DNA of 6,658 nucleotides from Methanomassiliicoccales archaeon (GTDB lineage Archaea; Thermoplasmatota; Thermoplasmata; Methanomassiliicoccales; JACIVX01). Of the stretch, positions 1 through 5,148 are shown in pieces. Made by a program: the position numbers and the translations under genes. Under the pieces are notes generated by a model that saw only the letters and a list, made by a program, of their open reading frames with translations, did no database searches and was not told where the DNA came from. The stretch spans positions 1 through 6,658 of the forward strand of contig JANHAK010000069.1 in NCBI GenBank assembly GCA_024464195.1, in the 5' to 3' direction. Position 1 is the stretch's first letter, and every line of letters begins with the position of its first letter.

Positions 1-2
1 TA

Positions 3-167
3 TTTGCTGTGCTGATGCATGGGACCTTTAACTTACTCGCTTCCCTCGGAGGACTCTTTGACAACGATAGCTCAATTATTGCAAGTGGGTTTGGTCTGCT
101 TCTTTCCTTTATTCTCGTTTTCTTTGCAATTAAATTCATTAATTCGAGATTGAATAAAAAATTCTGA
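3..167 (+). CDS. C-terminal end of a membrane protein, possibly CPBP-family intramembrane protease (5' partial)
   Basis: Only the last 54 codons are present; the frame is open to the left edge and ends in TGA. The peptide has two hydrophobic stretches, about residues 1-18 and 26-46, followed by a basic tail ending NKKF, so it is an integral membrane protein with a cationic C-terminus. The first helix carries H-G-T-F-N (residues 6-10), which fits the HxxxN/D motif, the last of the three conserved motifs of CPBP (CAAX protease / Abi) intramembrane proteases. The EExxxR and FxxxH motifs would lie left of the window, so the family call rests on one short motif. Another multi-pass membrane protein such as a PrsW-like protease is possible. 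The stop lies only 8 bp from the stop of the convergent flavoprotein gene. Confidence 0.5.
   Translation, partial: FAVLMHGTFNLLASLGGLFDNDSSIIASGFGLLLSFILVFFAIKFINSRLNKKF
156..161 (-). terminator. T6 run, possible archaeal terminator for the flavoprotein gene
   Basis: Read on the - strand, a run of six T lies 15-20 nt past the TAA stop of the flavoprotein gene. Archaeal RNA polymerase often terminates at short T-runs without a hairpin, and no hairpin is visible here. The run lies inside the last codons of the convergent membrane-protein gene, so it could equally be just its AAA-rich C-terminal coding sequence. Confidence 0.25.
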
Positions 168-175
168 ATAACGAT

Positions 176-1111
176 TTACGACCAGTAGGGCTTCATGATA
201 TACTTATATGCGCTGTTTGCGGCAGTTGCCGCTTCCCCGCAAGCCGTAATGATCTGCTTGTATTTTCCGCTATAAGTAACGACATCCCCGCATGCGAAGA
301 CTCCTGGCCGTGAGGTACGCATGGCCGTGTCCACTCTAATTAGATTATCTTCCAATTCAACATTCCATCTCTGAATATCTTTAAGATCAGGAATATAACC
401 AATATTAATGACAACCACATCGACATCAAGATTCATCCTTTGGTCGTTTCCAATTTTAATGGTGACACCATTCACCGTCTGATCTCCCCTAATTTCTTCG
501 AGTTCGGCGTTGAGTATTGTTATTATCTTTGAACGTTTCACTTTTTCAACTATGCCTTCATCAGCTCTGAACTCATTTCGTCGGTGCACAATATACGTCT
601 CTGCCACCTCGGATGCGATGAGGGCCATTTCGAGAGCACTATTACCACCGCCAACGAAAAGAACGCGTTTATCGACGAGGCTCTCCTTATGAGGAATTTT
701 GTAATAAACTCCTTTATTCTCGAATTGATCCTCTCCTGGAATACCGAGCTTCTTTGGCTTGAAAAGCCCAATACCAACAGCGATGATGACTGCCTTGCTT
801 TCGTAACTCCCTTTATCTGTGACAACGAGAAGTCTTGAGTCTTTCTCAAGAATATCAAGAGCCATCTCATTTTCATGAAGCTCACACCCCATGCTTAAGG
901 CATGGGTTATCATTCTCTTTGCGAGCTTTTCAGCTTGTGTAAGGACGCAACCTGGATAATTCTCGATGCCTTTATCTGGATAAAGAGAAACTAGCTGCCC
1001 ACCGGCGTTACCCGCTTCCAAAATCAGCGTCTTTAACTTGCGAGAGCGTGCGTATATTCCAGCCGTCAATCCAGCGGGTCCTGCCCCAATGATAATCAGG
1101 TCGTAGTTCAT
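176..1111 (-). CDS. TrxR-like ferredoxin-NADP+ reductase (FAD/NAD(P) flavoprotein without CxxC)
   Basis: This 311-residue protein has the two-domain fold of low-molecular-weight thioredoxin reductase. An N-terminal FAD Rossmann motif (GAGPAG, residues 9-14) is followed by GGQL-SLYPDK (38-46), an NADPH Rossmann motif GGGNSA (154-159), an HRR patch (176-178) suited to the NADPH 2'-phosphate, and the FAD motif GVFACGD (270-276). The redox CxxC expected near residue 135 is absent and reads YYKIPH, so disulfide reduction of thioredoxin is unlikely. The motifs SLYPDK, GLFKPKKL, INIGYIP and TYSGK match my recollection of Bacillus YumC-type ferredoxin-NADP+ reductase, where the LYP tyrosine (here Tyr44) stacks on the flavin. 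The expected role is soluble electron exchange between ferredoxin and NADP(H). The protein stops about 20 residues short of YumC, so the C-terminal aromatic or His flap is missing or replaced by Tyr309-Trp310. The ATG start has no SD site and fits a leaderless transcript. Confidence 0.85.
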   Translation of the reverse strand: MNYDLIIIGAGPAGLTAGIYARSRKLKTLILEAGNAGGQLVSLYPDKGIENYPGCVLTQAEKLAKRMITHALSMGCELHENEMALDILEKDSRLLVVTDKGSYESKAVIIAVGIGLFKPKKLGIPGEDQFENKGVYYKIPHKESLVDKRVLFVGGGNSALEMALIASEVAETYIVHRRNEFRADEGIVEKVKRSKIITILNAELEEIRGDQTVNGVTIKIGNDQRMNLDVDVVVINIGYIPDLKDIQRWNVELEDNLIRVDTAMRTSRPGVFACGDVVTYSGKYKQIITACGEAATAANSAYKYIMKPYWS

Positions 1112-1135
1112 CTTGGATTGTGATTGACTTCCTTA

Positions 1136-1143
1136 GCATAAGC
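1136..1143 (-). promoter_or_regulatory. Candidate TATA element for the flavoprotein gene
   Basis: On the - strand the sequence GCTTATGC is centred about 28 nt before the ATG, the distance expected for an archaeal TATA box driving a leaderless mRNA. No SD site precedes the start, which supports leaderless initiation. The match to the TATA consensus is weak, so this rests mostly on position. Confidence 0.3.
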
Positions 1144-1198
1144 ATTTCTTTCCTTTTGAGGGGAATCTTATCAAAAATTTCTAGTTAAGAAAGATACG

Positions 1199-1207
1199 CT
1201 TACATAT
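1199..1207 (+). promoter_or_regulatory. Candidate TATA element for the macro-thpR operon
   Basis: The sequence CTTACATAT is centred 27 nt before the ATG at 1230. That spacing would start transcription at or next to this ATG. If the element is real, the upstream in-frame TTG at 1209 would lie outside the mRNA. The same CATATTTTG nonamer recurs before the pilin-like operon at 2365-2373. Confidence 0.4.
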
Positions 1208-1229
1208 TTTGGCGAAAATAGAGGTTCTC

Positions 1230-1757
1230 ATGCAAAGGACAATCAACGGAATCACTATTAGAATAGTGAAGGGCGATATCACAGAGATGGACACAGATGC
1301 GATTGTCAACGCTGCAAATAACATGCTATGGATGGGCGCTGGGGTAGCTGGTGCAATAAAGAAAAAAGGAGGAAAGGAAATTGAAGAGGAGGCAATGTCG
1401 AAAGGACCAATTCCAGTTGGAGAGGCGATAGTTACTGGAGCAGGTCGGCTAAAAGCCAAGTATGTGATTCATGCTGCCGGTATGGGTCAGGACTTGAAAA
1501 CAGATGCAAAGAAGATTGCCTCTTGTACGTTGGCAAGCCTCAAGAGAGCGGACGAACTCGGAATCAAGAGCATATCGTTTCCTGCTATAGGAACTGGAAT
1601 AGGTGGTTTTTCAATTGATGAAGCTGCCGAAGTAATGATAAAAACTATCATTAATTACATCAAAAAAGGTACGGGTCTGCAGTTGATTCAATTCACTTTA
1701 TTTGATGAGAATTCAATGAAAATTTTTGAAGATGTTCTCGAGCACATAGGGGGTTAA
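1230..1757 (+). CDS. Macro-domain protein, ADP-ribose binding / hydrolase
   Basis: This is a stand-alone macro domain of 175 residues. Visible motifs are GDIT (15-18), AIVNAANN (24-31), the glycine-rich loop GAGVAGAI (36-43), VIHAAG (79-84) and the phosphate loop GTGIGGF (121-127). Macro domains bind ADP-ribose and many hydrolyse ADP-ribosyl esters, O-acetyl-ADP-ribose or ADP-ribose 1''-phosphate. The loop has Ala40 where MacroD-type enzymes carry the catalytic Asp (GGVD), so it is closer to archaeal AF1521 than to MacroD1/2. The start is not settled. ATG at 1230 is favoured by TATA spacing and a GAGG 5 nt upstream, though these two cues imply different modes of initiation. TTG at 1209 would add seven residues (MAKIEVL) that align without a gap to the AF1521 N-terminus as I recall it. 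The stop is 1 nt from the thpR start, so the two genes are very likely co-transcribed. Confidence 0.92.
   Translation: MQRTINGITIRIVKGDITEMDTDAIVNAANNMLWMGAGVAGAIKKKGGKEIEEEAMSKGPIPVGEAIVTGAGRLKAKYVIHAAGMGQDLKTDAKKIASCTLASLKRADELGIKSISFPAIGTGIGGFSIDEAAEVMIKTIINYIKKGTGLQLIQFTLFDENSMKIFEDVLEHIGG
1748..1753 (+). promoter_or_regulatory. Shine-Dalgarno site deciding the TTG start of thpR
   Basis: AGGGGG lies 5 nt before the TTG at 1759, inside the last codons of the macro gene. It can pair with the anti-SD CCUCC with one G-U pair. It supports the TTG start; there is no ATG nearby that would keep the conserved RAFIAVDL strand. Confidence 0.6.
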
Positions 1758-1758
1758 T

Positions 1759-2316
1759 TTGGCGACATTTAGGGCTTTCATCGCCGTTGATTTGAAGGCT
1801 AATGAAAAAATTGCGAAAGTTCTTGAAGAACTGAAAAGCGCATTACCATCGCTTAAACTCGTTGATCAGGCGAATTTTCATATTACTTTGAAATTCCTTG
1901 GAGATACCGAGGAATCGCTGATTCCAGACATCAAGAAAACTATTGAAAGAGCAACAATTGGCTTAAGCCCATTTACAATTTCGCTGATTGGCACTGGTGC
2001 TTTTCCATCAAAATCGAAAATCCGTGTGATTTGGATTGGAATCAAAAATACCGAGCAACTTTCGATGATTGCGAAAAAACTCGATGAAGAATTGTATTCA
2101 CTTGGATTTGAGATGGAAGAAAGGGAATTCAGTCCTCATTTGACGCTTGCAAGGGCGCGTGAGATTATTTCATCAATGAAAATTGAGAAAATTATCGATC
2201 AGTACAGAGAAGAAGAGTTTGGAAAGGAAATGGTAGAGTCGATCAGATTGAAGAAATCTGTGTTGACACCAAAAGGACCAATATACAGCACTGTAGATGA
2301 AGTGATATTAGGTTGA
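1759..2316 (+). CDS. thpR: RNA 2',3'-cyclic phosphodiesterase (2H phosphoesterase, LigT/ThpR family)
   Basis: The 185-residue product is full length for the ThpR/LigT family. It opens with the typical first strand FRAFIAVDL and carries both signature tetrapeptides of the 2H superfamily: HITL (His41-Leu44, followed by KFLGD) and HLTL (His127-Leu130, in SPHLTLAR). The two histidines form the active site that opens 2',3'-cyclic phosphates on RNA to 2'-phosphates; archaeal and bacterial members can also ligate tRNA halves in vitro. Relatives of the superfamily open ADP-ribose 1'',2''-cyclic phosphate. It is expected to be cytoplasmic and soluble, with no signal or membrane segment seen. Initiation at TTG is supported by a strong SD, and the gene sits 1 nt after the macro-domain gene. 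That pairing suggests a shared role in RNA-end or ADP-ribose phosphate metabolism, though the gene can also act alone in tRNA processing. Confidence 0.93.
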   Translation: MATFRAFIAVDLKANEKIAKVLEELKSALPSLKLVDQANFHITLKFLGDTEESLIPDIKKTIERATIGLSPFTISLIGTGAFPSKSKIRVIWIGIKNTEQLSMIAKKLDEELYSLGFEMEEREFSPHLTLARAREIISSMKIEKIIDQYREEEFGKEMVESIRLKKSVLTPKGPIYSTVDEVILG

Positions 2317-2364
2317 ATCATTCTGGTACGGTTTATTAGCAAAGTTTTCGAAATCATCGATCTG

Positions 2365-2373
2365 CATATTTTG
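2365..2373 (+). promoter_or_regulatory. Possible TATA element of the pilin-like operon
   Basis: CATATTTTG in the 128-bp gap after thpR repeats the nonamer seen before the macro gene. If used, it would start transcription near 2396, giving a leader of about 50 nt that begins at the edge of the inverted repeat at 2389-2422. A competing AT-rich element, GATTATTATT at 2401-2410, lies inside the repeat loop. The choice cannot be made from sequence alone. Confidence 0.25.
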
Positions 2374-2388
2374 ATGAAGTTATACTAC

Positions 2389-2422
2389 GAGTATTGGTGT
2401 GATTATTATTCTCTCAATACTC
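2389..2422. repeat. Inverted repeat, 8-bp perfect arms, upstream of the pilin-like operon
   Basis: GAGTATTG (2389-2396) and its exact reverse complement CAATACTC (2415-2422) are separated by 18 nt, with arm centres 26 bp apart. The loop holds the AT-rich GATTATTATT. The repeat ends 22 nt before the ATG of the first pilin-like gene. It could be two operator half-sites around a promoter element or a hairpin in the mRNA leader. No U-run follows the right arm, so it does not look like a terminator for thpR. Confidence 0.5.
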
Positions 2423-2444
2423 ATTCAACTTTCTGTGAAACACT

Positions 2445-2924
2445 ATGAAACTCATTCAAAGAAATATCAGAAATGATAGAGAAGGAGGCATTGAGGGTCT
2501 ACCACTGCAGCTGATTTTGATGGTGGTCATCGCCGGAATTGGGATGACAATCGTCCTTGGCTGGATGACAGGGCTCGAGGCACCAAAAAGCATTGGCGCT
2601 GTTTATGCAACACCTAACGAAATTATCCTAACAGACGAAAATTCCGATGGATTATACGAAGGGAGCGACTTGACGCTCACAATCACTGTTGTCGATCAAA
2701 ACGGAGATCCGGTTTCGGGCGCATCGGTAGTCCTGCAAGGTATGAACATTGGCTTCAAGGATGGAAGAACAGCCCACGGTATGACGGATGCGTCAGGAAA
2801 GGTCAAATTCGTCGATCTCTCGCTTTCGCAGAGAGGTGCAACAATCGGATTTGTAACTGTAACGGTGACGAAGAGCGGATATGGGACAGATTCGAGCCTT
2901 TCGATACCAGTTATCTCTGAGTGA
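2445..2924 (+). CDS. Pilin-like secreted protein with N-terminal EGLPLQL motif and Ig-like domain
   Basis: I cannot give this 159-residue protein a function. It has a charged N-terminus (residues 1-13), the motif GIEGLPLQL (15-23) and one hydrophobic helix to about residue 40, including ILMVVIAGIG, which resembles the ILMVAI stretch of euryarchaeal type IV pilins. The rest is a beta-rich extracellular-type domain of about 105 residues. It has an acidic loop DENSDGLYEG (64-73), then ITVVDQNGDPVSGASV, TDASGKVKF and VTVTVTKSGY, the pattern of carboxypeptidase-regulatory or bacterial Ig-like (invasin-type) folds. The likely location is anchored outside the membrane, perhaps in a pilus or surface filament. 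An in-frame TGA at 2436 leaves this ATG as the first start; there is no SD. It leads a three-gene cluster, with 6 nt to the next gene. Confidence 0.75.
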   Translation: MKLIQRNIRNDREGGIEGLPLQLILMVVIAGIGMTIVLGWMTGLEAPKSIGAVYATPNEIILTDENSDGLYEGSDLTLTITVVDQNGDPVSGASVVLQGMNIGFKDGRTAHGMTDASGKVKFVDLSLSQRGATIGFVTVTVTKSGYGTDSSLSIPVISE

Positions 2925-2928
2925 GGAG
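2923..2928 (+). promoter_or_regulatory. Shine-Dalgarno site of the second pilin-like gene
   Basis: GAGGAG overlaps the TGA stop of the first pilin-like gene. Its GAGG core lies 4 nt before the next ATG. The overlap of stop and SD suggests translational coupling between the two genes. Confidence 0.55.
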
Positions 2929-2930
2929 AT

Positions 2931-3410
2931 ATGAAGCACTTTGACAAGAATGGGCTGGAGGGATTACCCCTTAAGCTCATGATCATTTTTCTTATCCTCT
3001 CCCTCACTATGCCTATTCTTATCGAAAATGCGGAATACTATGATACCCTTGTTATTGAGAAAAATTTGATTATGGAAGCGGAAAAGATTCGCAAGGGAGC
3101 ATATTCGGTGTATCTTTCTGGCCCTGGAAACCTGAGGACAATCGATGTTGAGATTCCAAAGGGCACGTTCGGCCAACTTTGCAGATTGGAATTCGGTGGT
3201 GGCATGAATGATAGTGCTTCATTAATGATCAAGTGTTTCATCAACGACGATCTCTGCGGCACAATAATTCTCGAGAATCCGAGAATTTCTATTATTTCAA
3301 ATTCTGATCGACCAATCGTGATCGAGAACGACGGTATTAAGTTAGCACTTTCTTGCGTCGAGATTGATCGCTCGAGATTTGTTCAAGCCGAGGTGATACC
3401 ACTTGATTGA
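2931..3410 (+). CDS. Pilin-like membrane-anchored protein with EGLPLKL motif
   Basis: This 159-residue protein has no confident family. Its N-terminus repeats the signature of the upstream gene: GLEGLPLKL at residues 8-16, followed by a hydrophobic helix to about residue 31. Then comes a probable helix (about 34-60, EAEKIRKGAYSVY), the turn SGPGNLRTI (63-71) and the strand VEIPKG (73-78), leading into a beta-rich C-terminal half. I know this order of one N-terminal helix, a Pro/Gly turn and a V-x-I-P strand from small pilin-like or pseudopilin-like archaeal proteins. The mature part has four cysteines (84, 102, 109, 142), enough for two disulfides outside the cell. It sits between two other pilin-like genes with a stop-overlapping SD before it and an 8-nt overlap after it, so it probably belongs to the same filament or surface complex. 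Confidence 0.7.
   Translation: MKHFDKNGLEGLPLKLMIIFLILSLTMPILIENAEYYDTLVIEKNLIMEAEKIRKGAYSVYLSGPGNLRTIDVEIPKGTFGQLCRLEFGGGMNDSASLMIKCFINDDLCGTIILENPRISIISNSDRPIVIENDGIKLALSCVEIDRSRFVQAEVIPLD
3390..3397 (+). promoter_or_regulatory. Strong Shine-Dalgarno site deciding the TTG start of the third pilin-like gene
   Basis: GAGGTGAT matches the archaeal SD consensus GGAGGTGATC over eight bases and lies 5 nt before the TTG at 3403. The alternative in-frame ATG at 3415 would be 17 nt away, too far for this site. The TTG start is therefore well supported. Confidence 0.75.
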
Positions 3411-3840
3411 ATTCATGCTTTCGCGTTTTGCAGTTGGCATATGTGGTTTTTTAATTATCTGCTCCTTTTTCTCGATGTTCAATTCAATGAACTACGAAAT
3501 GGAAAAGATGACAATCAAGAATTCTTTAGCCGAAATATCCGATCTCTTCTATACCATCGAGAATTATCCATACGCGGAGCAAAAAATCTACATGAAAAAT
3601 GTATTGCCCTCTGCCGATAGCACTCTCGTCGTCAAAAAAGGATACATCAAGTTAATTGCTGGTGAGATAGAATTTGCTTCGGCCATACCAGACAACATTA
3701 TTTTGATAGGCGACCAAGATGAGAACTCAGATGATCATTTTGTTGATATTCTTCAATTCGGTTGCGAAGATGTTCTCATACTAAAAAATGTGGCAGCGGA
3801 AAATGAAAATATATTGCTCGTTCAATTGGAAAAAATTTGA
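3403..3840 (+). CDS. Small pilin-like / pseudopilin-like membrane protein
   Basis: The 145-residue product is not assignable to a named family. It has a short N-terminus (MIEFMLSRF), a hydrophobic helix at about residues 9-27, a predicted amphipathic helix (about 31-55, EMEKMTIKNSLAEISDLFY), then a beta-rich part with LPSADSTLVVKKGYIKLIAG (69-88) and IPDNIILIGD. This layout matches minor pilin-like proteins, but the EGLPL motif of its two upstream neighbours is absent. An acidic loop DQDENSDD (104-111) repeats the DENSD pentapeptide of the first gene and could bind a divalent ion. The gene starts at TTG, overlapping the stop of the previous gene by 8 nt behind a very good SD, so it is translated as part of the cluster. 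Its 3' end overlaps the convergent sufS gene by 19 bp. Confidence 0.7.
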   Translation: MIEFMLSRFAVGICGFLIICSFFSMFNSMNYEMEKMTIKNSLAEISDLFYTIENYPYAEQKIYMKNVLPSADSTLVVKKGYIKLIAGEIEFASAIPDNIILIGDQDENSDDHFVDILQFGCEDVLILKNVAAENENILLVQLEKI

Positions 3841-5033
3841 GCAATCTCTCGAACGGCCTCAACAAAGATTTGGCATTCTTCTAGGGTGTTATACACATAA
3901 AAGGAGGCTCGAGCGCAACCATTGATATCCCGTTTTAAGAAGAATGGATGTGCACAATGCATGCCAGATCTAATCATGATCCCTTTCATTTGGTCGAGCA
4001 TCATCGCGATGTCATGCGAACCCAGTCCTTTAATGTTAAAGGAAAAGATATTTCCCCTTAGTCTGCAATCTTTAGGCCCAAGAATTTCAATTGCTGGATC
4101 ATTGCGCAGACTATCAGTCACTTTGCTGTTAAGTCTGCAAACATGCTCTGAGATCGATTCAAGGCCAATTTTGTTGATGTAATCGATTGCCGCAGATGAT
4201 CCTATTATCCCAGAATAATTCAATAAACCTGATTCAAGTTTGTCTGGCAAAGGCAGAAATTCAATCTCATCCAGAGAAGCAGTACTAACAGCTCCTCCGC
4301 CGGTGATCAATGGATCGAGCTTTTCAAGAAGACCTTCCTTACCATAAAGTACACCAACACCCGCTGGACCAAGCATTTTGTGCATCGAGAACGCATAAAA
4401 GTCTACATCCAATTCCTTTACGTCTACTCGCATATGAGGCGCCGCTTGCGCTCCATCTAATATGACAATTGCCCCATAATCGTGCGCTATCTCAATCACA
4501 TCTTTCGCTGGAATACTCGTCCCAACAACATTATTTGCATGAGCAAAACTGACGACCTTGACATCTTTTGACACCATTGCCTTGAATGTTTCGAGATCAA
4601 AGACCCCATCTTTCGAAGTCTCAACAAATTTGCGCCTAATACCTTTGGATCTAGCAATCTGCATCCATGGAACGTGATTGCTGTTGTGCTCAATGTCTGT
4701 CGTCAATACTATATCGCCTCTCTTTAGGTCAAGACCTTTTGCAACGAGGTTAAGTGCTTCCGTGCAATTCTTTGTAAAAATAATTTCTTTTGAAGAGGGA
4801 GCATTAATGAAACTTGCGATTTTTTCGCGAGATTCATCGATTCTGATTGAGACTTCTGTCGCGAAACGATGTACACTGCGACCAGCACAAGCAGGGTACT
4901 TCAAATAATATTCGGTTGAGGCTTCAATCACCTGTCTCGGACGAAGAGTTTGACAAGCGTTGTCGAAATAAATTGGATCGTTGTCCCCGCCCGTGTAAAC
5001 GGGAAAATCTCTGCGTATCTTGTAAACATCCAT
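3822..5033 (-). CDS. sufS: Cysteine desulfurase, SufS family (PLP-dependent class V aminotransferase fold)
   Basis: At 403 residues this is full length for group II cysteine desulfurases (E. coli SufS has about 406). It should convert cysteine to alanine and pass the sulfur as a persulfide to iron-sulfur cluster assembly. Visible residues are the PLP-stacking His116 in EHNSNH, Asp193 and Gln196 in LDGAQ, the Schiff-base Lys219 in SMHK, the catalytic Cys360 in RSGMHCAHP, and Arg375 in RASFYVYNT for the substrate carboxylate. The C-terminal RSGMHC context identifies SufS rather than IscS. The usual N-terminal DNAATT segment reads DNACQTLRP here, with a Cys at 27. No SufBCD or scaffold gene is adjacent; the gene stands alone, divergent from pyrD. 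A TATA-like element about 30 nt upstream implies a leader of only a few nt. Related cysteine desulfurase-like proteins remain a lesser possibility. Confidence 0.92.
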   Translation of the reverse strand: MDVYKIRRDFPVYTGGDNDPIYFDNACQTLRPRQVIEASTEYYLKYPACAGRSVHRFATEVSIRIDESREKIASFINAPSSKEIIFTKNCTEALNLVAKGLDLKRGDIVLTTDIEHNSNHVPWMQIARSKGIRRKFVETSKDGVFDLETFKAMVSKDVKVVSFAHANNVVGTSIPAKDVIEIAHDYGAIVILDGAQAAPHMRVDVKELDVDFYAFSMHKMLGPAGVGVLYGKEGLLEKLDPLITGGGAVSTASLDEIEFLPLPDKLESGLLNYSGIIGSSAAIDYINKIGLESISEHVCRLNSKVTDSLRNDPAIEILGPKDCRLRGNIFSFNIKGLGSHDIAMMLDQMKGIMIRSGMHCAHPFFLKRDINGCARASFYVYNTLEECQIFVEAVREIAQIFSN

Positions 5034-5059
5034 ATTTCTGCCTTCAATCGTTATTGCCC

Positions 5060-5067
5060 TATATTTT
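5060..5067 (-). promoter_or_regulatory. Candidate TATA element for sufS
   Basis: On the - strand AAAATATA is centred about 30 nt before the sufS ATG, preceded by an A-rich stretch compatible with a BRE. It predicts an mRNA leader of roughly 4 nt. It overlaps one half of the palindrome at 5064-5078, so a protein bound there would block it. Confidence 0.45.
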
Positions 5068-5078
5068 AATTATTAAAA
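5064..5078. repeat. 15-bp AT-rich palindrome in the sufS-pyrD intergenic region
   Basis: TTTTAAT-T-ATTAAAA is a perfect inverted repeat with 7-bp arms around a single central T. It overlaps the TATA/BRE zone of sufS and lies about 70-85 bp before the pyrD start. Its position fits an operator for sufS, but the surrounding DNA is very AT-rich and such palindromes also arise by chance there. Confidence 0.35.
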
Positions 5079-5114
5079 AGACAATAATCAAACGGTACTC
5101 GATCTATTGATGAA

Positions 5115-5123
5115 TTTTAATAT
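5115..5123 (+). promoter_or_regulatory. TATA element for the pyrD-pyrK operon
   Basis: TTTTAATAT is centred 30 nt before the pyrD ATG and is a good archaeal TATA match. No SD site is found between it and the ATG, so the pyrD message is probably leaderless or has only a few leader bases. Confidence 0.5.
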
Positions 5124-5148
5124 CTCAAAATCAACATAACCCAATTGA

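Noticed and set aside
550..885. Frames of 84-111 codons on both strands inside the flavoprotein gene
   Set aside because: They are overlaps of a well-supported gene in other frames, with no recognisable domain.
176..1111. Annotation as thioredoxin reductase (trxB)
   Set aside because: The fold fits, but the CxxC active site is absent and the family motifs fit ferredoxin-NADP+ reductase better.
1181..1459. A 92-codon - strand frame rich in hydrophobic residues opposite the macro gene
   Set aside because: It is antisense to conserved macro-domain motifs; the hydrophobic look reflects the complement of Lys/Glu/Asn codons.
2389..2422. Hairpin terminator of thpR
   Set aside because: The right arm is not followed by a T-run, the loop is 18 nt, and the repeat is 73 nt past the stop.
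2317..2444. A small RNA gene or riboswitch in the gap before the pilin-like operon
   Set aside because: Only the single 8-bp inverted repeat was found; no conserved aptamer, box C/D or tRNA-like features were seen.
2696..3262. Several 70-103 codon - strand frames opposite the pilin-like genes
   Set aside because: The + strand genes have SD sites, coupled starts and structured protein features; the opposite frames have none.
4847..5110. A + strand frame with many cysteines (CRNKLDRCPRPC, CVSCKHPYFC) that looks like a small zinc-ribbon protein
   Set aside because: It is antisense to the conserved N-terminus of sufS and runs over its promoter; the Cys-rich look comes from the opposite frame of sufS codons. 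No SD or promoter was seen for it.
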